Shown here piece after piece: positions 41,037-46,214 of a stretch of DNA of 46,214 nucleotides. Position numbers and translations under genes: made by a program. The notes beneath the pieces are model-generated. The model was not told the DNA's origin and made no database searches. It saw only the letters and a list, made by a program, of their open reading frames with translations. The number at the start of each line of letters is the position of its first letter. Positions within the stretch are counted from its first letter, which is position 1. The stretch lies in contig DASQDI010000077.1 of the NCBI GenBank assembly GCA_035634255.1, positions 1 to 46,214 on the forward strand. Reading direction: 5' to 3'. This stretch comes from DATLMR01 sp035634255. GTDB lineage: Bacteria; Acidobacteriota; Blastocatellia; UBA7656.

Positions 41037-42290
41037 TCATGGCTTCTTCACGTTCGCGTCGACCTGCTTGGCCTTATCGCTGACCCTCTCGAAGTTCGTT
41101 CTGAATATTTCCGTGTTCGGGTCGTTATTCTGCTTCCCGAGGGTGTAGGCCTTCTCGTAATTGGGCCTCGCAAGGTCCAGACGGCCGGTCCGCTCGTACG
41201 CTTCCGCGAGGCTGTCGTAGACGTTGGCCGACGCGGGGTAACGCTCGACGTTGCTCTTGAAGGCGGCGATTGCTTCGTCGATCTTCCCGCCATTGAGCAG
41301 TTGATAACCGAGAAGATTTATCAGGTTCTCCGGCACCGGGATCGTGTAACCGTATTTCCGCGTGAGGTTCCTGAAATGATCCTCCGCGGCTCGCAGCCCG
41401 CCAAGGATCGCGCCCGTCTGCGGGTCCCGCGCGATCTGCCACCCGGCAAAAATCTTGCGCAGCCCCTTGTAATGGCTCCTCAGGACCACCGACCCGTGGT
41501 CCTCATCTTCCATGTGCTCGGCTTCCCAGTCGAGCCCTTTCGGCCCGCCCTTGGAGAGCAGGCCCTTGAATTTTTCGAAGCCCTCGGAGATGAGGCCGGG
41601 CTCGTTGCCGAGCGAGAGGTAGAGGGTTTTATTCCACTCCTTATTCGCCTTGAACAACTCTTCCGAGCGCTTTATCAGGAGTTGATTGTCCCATTGCAGG
41701 GACGGGCTGACGGAGATGAATGCATTGAACAGAGAGGGCCGCGAGAGCATCGTGTGGACCGCGAAAAGCCCCCCGAAAGAGTGCCCGGCGAGGATGCGGT
41801 ACGGCTGGGTCCTGTAGCGGCCTTCGACATGCGGGATCACTTCGGTCTCGATGAATTTGAGGAACTTGTCCGCGCCGCCGCTGGTCGGCAGCTCAATCGC
41901 GGAGCTGTCCGGGCCGAGCATCATCGCGTTGGTCGGGGTCAGGTCGCGCGTGCGGTCCGTGTTCGTGATCCCGACGACTATCAGCTCGGGGATGCGCCCG
42001 TTCCGGGCCAGAAACTCTATCGTGCTGGTCGTGTGCGCTATGTGCGCGTCCCCGTCGGTCATGTAGAGCACGGGGTAGCGGAGCCCGTTGGCCTGATACC
42101 CCGGCGGCGTGCGGACGAGTATCACTCTCCCTTCGCCGAGGACCTCCGACTTTATCGGTATGCGCTCAGGGCCGGCGGCCTGCGGGGCCTGACCGTAGGC
42201 GGGCAGGGCGAGAAGGATCAGGGTGATCACGAGGCCCGGCAGGCTCGCGGAGTTGACCGATGCGCGGACGTTCGTTGGATACGATTTCAT
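41037..42290 (-). CDS. Exported alpha/beta-hydrolase (esterase D-type) with C-terminal TPR-like repeats
   Basis: 417 residues with an N-terminal hydrophobic signal segment (LPGLVITLILLALPAYG). The hydrolase core is of the Fes/IroE/esterase D type: RYPVLYMTDGDAHI, nucleophile Ser171 in GHSFGG, and His265 in DEDHGSV; the acid residue is probably in the YLSLGNEPG region. Such enzymes cleave siderophore esters, S-formylglutathione or other small esters; the export signal makes a periplasmic substrate likely. The last 90 residues contain TPR-like helices (GKIDEAIAAFKSNVERYP, NVYDSLAEAYERTGRLDLAR). AGGAGG lies upstream of the ATG at 42290. It is monocistronic, divergent from an Oar-type receptor, which would fit breakdown of an imported ligand. 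Confidence 0.85.
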   Translation of the reverse strand: MKSYPTNVRASVNSASLPGLVITLILLALPAYGQAPQAAGPERIPIKSEVLGEGRVILVRTPPGYQANGLRYPVLYMTDGDAHIAHTTSTIEFLARNGRIPELIVVGITNTDRTRDLTPTNAMMLGPDSSAIELPTSGGADKFLKFIETEVIPHVEGRYRTQPYRILAGHSFGGLFAVHTMLSRPSLFNAFISVSPSLQWDNQLLIKRSEELFKANKEWNKTLYLSLGNEPGLISEGFEKFKGLLSKGGPKGLDWEAEHMEDEDHGSVVLRSHYKGLRKIFAGWQIARDPQTGAILGGLRAAEDHFRNLTRKYGYTIPVPENLINLLGYQLLNGGKIDEAIAAFKSNVERYPASANVYDSLAEAYERTGRLDLARPNYEKAYTLGKQNNDPNTEIFRTNFERVSDKAKQVDANVKKP

Positions 42291-42767
42291 AGTTGCCTCC
42301 TGTAAGCGGGAAGTACGGGTACCTCATCAAAAGCTGCGAAGCTGACACTGTCTCCATCACTGCGCGGATGGCTCCCGCGAGATTCTACGGGATGAGAGCG
42401 ATGAGCGGGCCGGGTCTTTCCGGCTTTTTGCAAACGTGACACAACTTTTACTTTTATTTACAGGTCGCCCGCGAAAAGGGCGCGCGGAGGCCCGAAACCC
42501 CGCGCCGGAAATCGCCCCTCGCTTGACGCTCCGTTTGCGCGGGTGTTATCCTCGCGTCACCTTTAGTAAATCGTTAGGTGGACCCGCTTGTAGCTCCTTA
42601 ATCTCCGTCGCCGTGCCATGAATAATATGAGTAATGGGGATAGAGGCATCCGCGAAGAGATGTGCCGCGCGGCTGACGAAGCGACCGAAACGAGTCGTGT
42701 CGGAGTTCATACCGTGACCCGATCCGTACTTAAACGTATTTTTTAATCATACAGGGAGGGTTTAGCG
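42291..42767. other. Intergenic region between esterase and Oar-type receptor
   Basis: No clear gene. GCCGG (42409-42413) pairs with CCGGC (42420-42424) and is followed by TTTTT, a plus-strand terminator shape with no plus-strand gene just before it. A 42-codon frame (42618-42746) ends 21 bases before the receptor ATG but lacks a ribosome-binding site. Confidence 0.5.
42523..42551 (+). promoter_or_regulatory. Candidate promoter for the second Oar-type receptor
   Basis: TTGACG (42523-42528) and TTATCC (42546-42551) are separated by 17 bases. The transcript would have a leader of about 210 bases before the ATG at 42768. Confidence 0.4.
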
Positions 42768-45700
42768 ATGCATCCCAGATTTTCCGTCCCTCTGCGCGCG
42801 CTCGTGTGCGCCATGATTGTCCTGAGCCTCTGCGCCGCCGCGCGCGCGCAATTCACCGCCAGCATTCAGGGCACCGTGACCGACGCTTCGGGCGCTATAG
42901 TCTCGGGCGCGACCGTCACCGTCACCAATAACGAGACCGGCCGCTCGCAGCAGGTCACCGCCAGCGACGAAGGGTTCTACCGGGTCACGGGGCTCGCGCC
43001 CGGCGTCTACACCGTGAGCGCCGAGCTCTCCGGGTTCAGGAAGACGGTGATCGAGAACGTGATCGTGAACGCCGAAGCGCCGCAGGGCGTCAACATCGCG
43101 CTCGAAACCGGGGAGATCACCGAGAGCGTGACCGTCTCGGCGGACGAGGCGACCACGCAGCTGGAGACCGAGACGGCCAGCGTGAGCCGGGCCATCACCA
43201 CCGCGGAGATACTTCGGCTGCCGCAGGTCGGGCGGGACCCTTACGAGCTGATCCGCCTTACGCCCGGAGTCTTCGGAGACGGGGGCCGCAGCGGCAGCGG
43301 GGGGGCCGTCAACATCCCCAACACTGCGGGGCCGGGCGGCTCCAACTCGTCCATCTTTCAGGTCGAGAATCAGGTCCAGATATCGGCCAACGGCCAGCGC
43401 GTCTCCGCCAATAATTTCCAGATAGACGGCGTGAGCGTCAACTCGCTCGGGTGGGGCGGCGCGGCCGTCGTGACCCCCAACCAGGAGTCGGTCAAAGAGA
43501 TCAGAGTCCTGTCCAGCACCTACTCGGCCGAAGACGGGCGCAACTCCGGCGCGCAGATCAAGGTCGTCTCGCAGAACGGCACGAACGAATTCCACGGCAG
43601 CGCCCTGTTCAAGTACAACGACCCCGGCCTGAACGCCTTCAACAAGTTCGACGGCCCCACCGTCCCGCGCCAGAGGGTCGAGCAGAGGTTCCGCCAGTTC
43701 GGGGGCAGCCTCGGCGGGCCGATCCTCCGCGACCGCCTCTTCTTCTTCTTCTCCTACGAGGGGCTGCGCAACAACACCAGCCGCGTGCGCAACGCGTTCG
43801 TGGAGACGCCCGAGCTGCGGCAGCTGATCATAGACGAGCGGCCCAACAGCCTCGCCGCGCAGCTGTTCGGCAGGGCGGGCATAGAGCCGCGCATCCAGAA
43901 CGTGATACCGGTCACCTGCGCGCAGGCGGTCCAGCCCAACACCGAGTGCAGGCAGGTCGGCAGCGGCCTCGACCTCGGCTCGCCCATCGGGGCGCTCGGC
44001 ACCCGCGTCGGGTTCAACCGGGTCGGCGGGGGGCTCGACAACATCCCGGACGTTCAACTCGTCGGGCTGCTCATTCCGGGCCGCGAGCGCGGGCACCAGT
44101 TCAACACGCGCTTCGATTTCAACCTGAACTCCAACAACCGGTTCGCCCTCAGCTCCTACTTCACGCGCCGGGACGACATCGTGACCGACTTCGGCAACAC
44201 CAACGCCCGCCCGGTCGGGGACCTCGGGGTCAAGCCGCTCAACACCGCCGTCACCCTGACCTACGACCGGATACTCTCCGCGACCATGCTCAACGAAGCG
44301 CGCTTCAACTTCACGCGCTTCGCCTTCAATCAGGTCGAGGACTCGGCCGACGCGGACTTCGGCATCCCGCGCATCAAGGTCGAGGGGCTGAACCTCCAGA
44401 CCGGCATCCCCGGCATCGGCCAGCCGCTTCAGGGCGGGGACATATTCTTCGGGGCCGCGCGCTTCGAGACGACGCCCGGCATCTTCGCCCAGAACACCTT
44501 CGAGTTCCGCGACACCCTGAGCAAGGTGGTCGGGAACTTCGGGCTGAAGTTCGGGGTGGAGGTCCGCAAAGAGCAGGACAACAACAACCTGCTCGGCGGC
44601 GCGCGCCCTGAATTCTCTTTCTTCACCTTCTGGGACCTCGCCAACGACGCCCCGATCCTTGAGGTCATCAACACGGACCCGCGGACCGGCGCGGCCGCCG
44701 ACGCGCAGCGGTATTTCCGCACGAGCACCTACGCCCTGTTCGCGCAGAACGATTGGAAGGTCAGGCGCAACCTCACCCTGAACCTCGGCCTGAGGTGGGA
44801 GTACTTCACGCCTCTGAGGGAGAAGGAGGACCGGCTCAGCAACTTCATTCCGGGGCCGCCGGGCCAGGAGTTGACCGGGGGGAGGGTGCAGGTCGTCGAC
44901 GAGCTGTACGAACCCGACCGCAACAACTTCGCCCCGCGCATAGGCTTCGCGTGGAGCCCCGGCCGCTTTCAGGAAAGGGTCGTGCTGCGCGGGGGCTTCG
45001 GGGTCTCCTACAATCGCATCTTCAATAACATCCTGTCGAACGTGCGCGGCAACCCCCCCTTCTTCGCCCGCAACTTCGTCTGCTGCGCATTCAACGACAC
45101 GGACGTCGGGGTCATCGAGAGAATCTTCTACACCTTCGGCGCGAACCGCTCGCCGCTAAGCTTCCCGCCGAACCCCAACATCACGCCCGCAATCGACCCC
45201 AACACCGGGGGCCTGCTCAACTCGTCGGTCGAGCTCTTCGGAGCGCCCGAGAAGCTGCCCAATGCTTACGTCTACACCTACTCGTTAGACACCGAATACC
45301 TGCTGCCATTCAACATGATCGCCTCGCTGGGCTATCAGGGCAGCAGCAGCCACAAGCTGCTCCGGACGACCAACCTCAACTTCCTGTTCGACGCCGACAA
45401 CCCGTCGTTCTTCCAGATATTCTTCCCCCAGCCGGACGTGAACGCCAACTACAACGCGATGAATGCGCGCCTGTCGCGCAGGTTCGCGAACGGCTTCCAG
45501 GTGGACGGCATTTACAGGTGGAGCAAGAGCATCGACACGGTCTCCTTCGAGTTCGGGGGCGGGTCGAACCAGACCGACCCGCGCGACATTCGGCAGCAGC
45601 GCGGGCCTTCTGATTTCGACGTGAAGCACCACTTCGTGCTCTCGGGCCTGTGGGACCTGCCGATATTCCGGGGCCGCAGGGACCTGGTCGGCAAGGTCTT

Positions 45701-46193
45701 CGGGGGCTGGCAGATCAACGGCATCCTCACTCTTCATTCCGGCTTCCCGTGGACGCCGGTACACTGCAACGACCTTAACGGCGACGGGCAGGGGTGCTTC
45801 GAGCGCGCCGCCCAATATTTCGGCGGGGCGAGAGAGTCGAGCAACGACAACTTCACGAGCCCCGCGGGGATATTCCCCGGAGGCGGCCTGGAGTTTTTCG
45901 ACATAACGACGCCGGGGACCCCGGCCGTCGGGCGCAACTCGTTCCGGGGGCCGAACTACCGCTCGGTGGACTTCGGGCTCGCGAAGACCTTCGGCCTGCC
46001 GAACATACGCGGCCTCGGCGAGGGGGCGAATCTCGAAATCCGCGCCAACTTCTTCAACGCTTTCAACACCCTGAACCTTCTGCCGTTCAACTTCGGGACC
46101 GACAGCACGATAATCACGAGCGGCAATTTCGGGCGCGCCCTCGGCGCTCAGGCCGGACGCATCATAGAATTCCAGGGCCGGTTCAGGTTCTAG
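42768..46193 (+). CDS. TonB-dependent receptor, Oar-like, with carboxypeptidase-regulatory domain
   Basis: 1141 residues and complete. GGGAGGG lies about eight bases before the ATG. A signal peptide (VPLRALVCAMIVLSLCAAA, cleaved after ARA) is followed by a carboxypeptidase-regulatory domain (SIQGTVTDASGAIVSGATVT, then GFYRVTGLAPGVYTVSAELS), a plug (ILRLPQVGRDPYELIRLTPG, then VSANNFQIDGVSVN) and a barrel ending in QGRFRF with a terminal Phe. Compared with the receptor at 1822-4650 it is about 200 residues longer and only generally similar, so the two are paralogues of long standing. One pair of cysteines sits in an external loop region (FVCCAFN) and others near HCNDLNGDGQGC. The substrate is unknown; the neighbouring exported esterase may process it. 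Confidence 0.92.
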   Translation: MHPRFSVPLRALVCAMIVLSLCAAARAQFTASIQGTVTDASGAIVSGATVTVTNNETGRSQQVTASDEGFYRVTGLAPGVYTVSAELSGFRKTVIENVIVNAEAPQGVNIALETGEITESVTVSADEATTQLETETASVSRAITTAEILRLPQVGRDPYELIRLTPGVFGDGGRSGSGGAVNIPNTAGPGGSNSSIFQVENQVQISANGQRVSANNFQIDGVSVNSLGWGGAAVVTPNQESVKEIRVLSSTYSAEDGRNSGAQIKVVSQNGTNEFHGSALFKYNDPGLNAFNKFDGPTVPRQRVEQRFRQFGGSLGGPILRDRLFFFFSYEGLRNNTSRVRNAFVETPELRQLIIDERPNSLAAQLFGRAGIEPRIQNVIPVTCAQAVQPNTECRQVGSGLDLGSPIGALGTRVGFNRVGGGLDNIPDVQLVGLLIPGRERGHQFNTRFDFNLNSNNRFALSSYFTRRDDIVTDFGNTNARPVGDLGVKPLNTAVTLTYDRILSATMLNEARFNFTRFAFNQVEDSADADFGIPRIKVEGLNLQTGIPGIGQPLQGGDIFFGAARFETTPGIFAQNTFEFRDTLSKVVGNFGLKFGVEVRKEQDNNNLLGGARPEFSFFTFWDLANDAPILEVINTDPRTGAAADAQRYFRTSTYALFAQNDWKVRRNLTLNLGLRWEYFTPLREKEDRLSNFIPGPPGQELTGGRVQVVDELYEPDRNNFAPRIGFAWSPGRFQERVVLRGGFGVSYNRIFNNILSNVRGNPPFFARNFVCCAFNDTDVGVIERIFYTFGANRSPLSFPPNPNITPAIDPNTGGLLNSSVELFGAPEKLPNAYVYTYSLDTEYLLPFNMIASLGYQGSSSHKLLRTTNLNFLFDADNPSFFQIFFPQPDVNANYNAMNARLSRRFANGFQVDGIYRWSKSIDTVSFEFGGGSNQTDPRDIRQQRGPSDFDVKHHFVLSGLWDLPIFRGRRDLVGKVFGGWQINGILTLHSGFPWTPVHCNDLNGDGQGCFERAAQYFGGARESSNDNFTSPAGIFPGGGLEFFDITTPGTPAVGRNSFRGPNYRSVDFGLAKTFGLPNIRGLGEGANLEIRANFFNAFNTLNLLPFNFGTDSTIITSGNFGRALGAQAGRIIEFQGRFRF

Positions 46194-46214
46194 GCGAGGT
46201 TTGCGGGAGGCGGG

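Noticed and set aside
42618..42746. 42-codon frame before the second Oar receptor
   Set aside because: No ribosome-binding site and no recognisable feature; it is kept only as part of the intergenic description.
42762..44096. 444-codon minus-strand open frame opposite the second Oar receptor
   Set aside because: Antisense to a full receptor with signal peptide and ribosome-binding site; composition is that of a shadow frame.

Overview
This window looks like chromosomal DNA from an Acidobacteriota bacterium, most likely of the Blastocatellia/Pyrinomonadales type. The reasons are high GC in the core genes (a sample line inside queG counts 44 of 60), two Oar-type TonB-dependent receptors with an N-terminal carboxypeptidase-regulatory domain, an ECF sigma factor paired with a large membrane Ser/Thr kinase, and many exported proteins of unknown role. 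The placement is inferred from gene style, not from a marker gene. No rRNA, tRNA, CRISPR array or insertion sequence was seen.

Layout. 0-5.3 kb: the end of a membrane glycosyltransferase-like protein, then a minus-strand set that looks metal related (CusF-SCO1 lipoprotein, Oar-type outer-membrane receptor, small exported Cys-rich protein). Two copies of a short inverted-repeat element sit at gene 3' ends here. 5.4-8.2 kb: DNA polymerase I with a degenerate proofreading domain. 8.4-11.5 kb: a sigma factor with a membrane zinc-finger anti-sigma-like protein, a small exported protein and an SRPBCC protein. 11.6-15.7 kb: a PP2C phosphatase / Ser-Thr kinase / FHA protein signalling operon. 15.9-17.0 kb: queG.

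17.0-32.2 kb is the accessory core. After a 688-bp AT-rich leader comes a five-gene plus-strand operon: an M29-type metallo-aminopeptidase, an AAA/STAND-like ATPase with an unknown N-terminal domain, an ATPase-GAF-like-CHAT (caspase-like) protein, a CATRA-associated small protein, and a CATRA protein ending in four membrane helices. I read this as an unusual form of the CATRA/caspase conflict system. Converging on it is a minus-strand set: a 108-residue protein with a Trp-Trp-Trp-Lys motif behind a perfect 22-bp palindrome, a radical SAM enzyme, a three-domain TIR protein, and an nSTAND1 ATPase with 14 WD40 repeats. Its logic recalls the actinobacterial Fxs systems (peptide, radical SAM, TIR-like protein, STAND protein), though the components differ.

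32.6-46.2 kb: an ECF sigma / receptor-kinase pair whose kinase has an unusual catalytic loop (HRDLKPAT instead of HRDLKPAN), a SnoaL/SgcJ-like secreted protein, a small membrane protein, a third immune-type gene (PNP-NB-ARC-TPR), an exported protein of unknown role, an exported esterase with TPR-like repeats, and a second complete Oar-type receptor. Three independent immune-type loci therefore lie within about 22 kb, which suggests a defence or conflict island between housekeeping genes.
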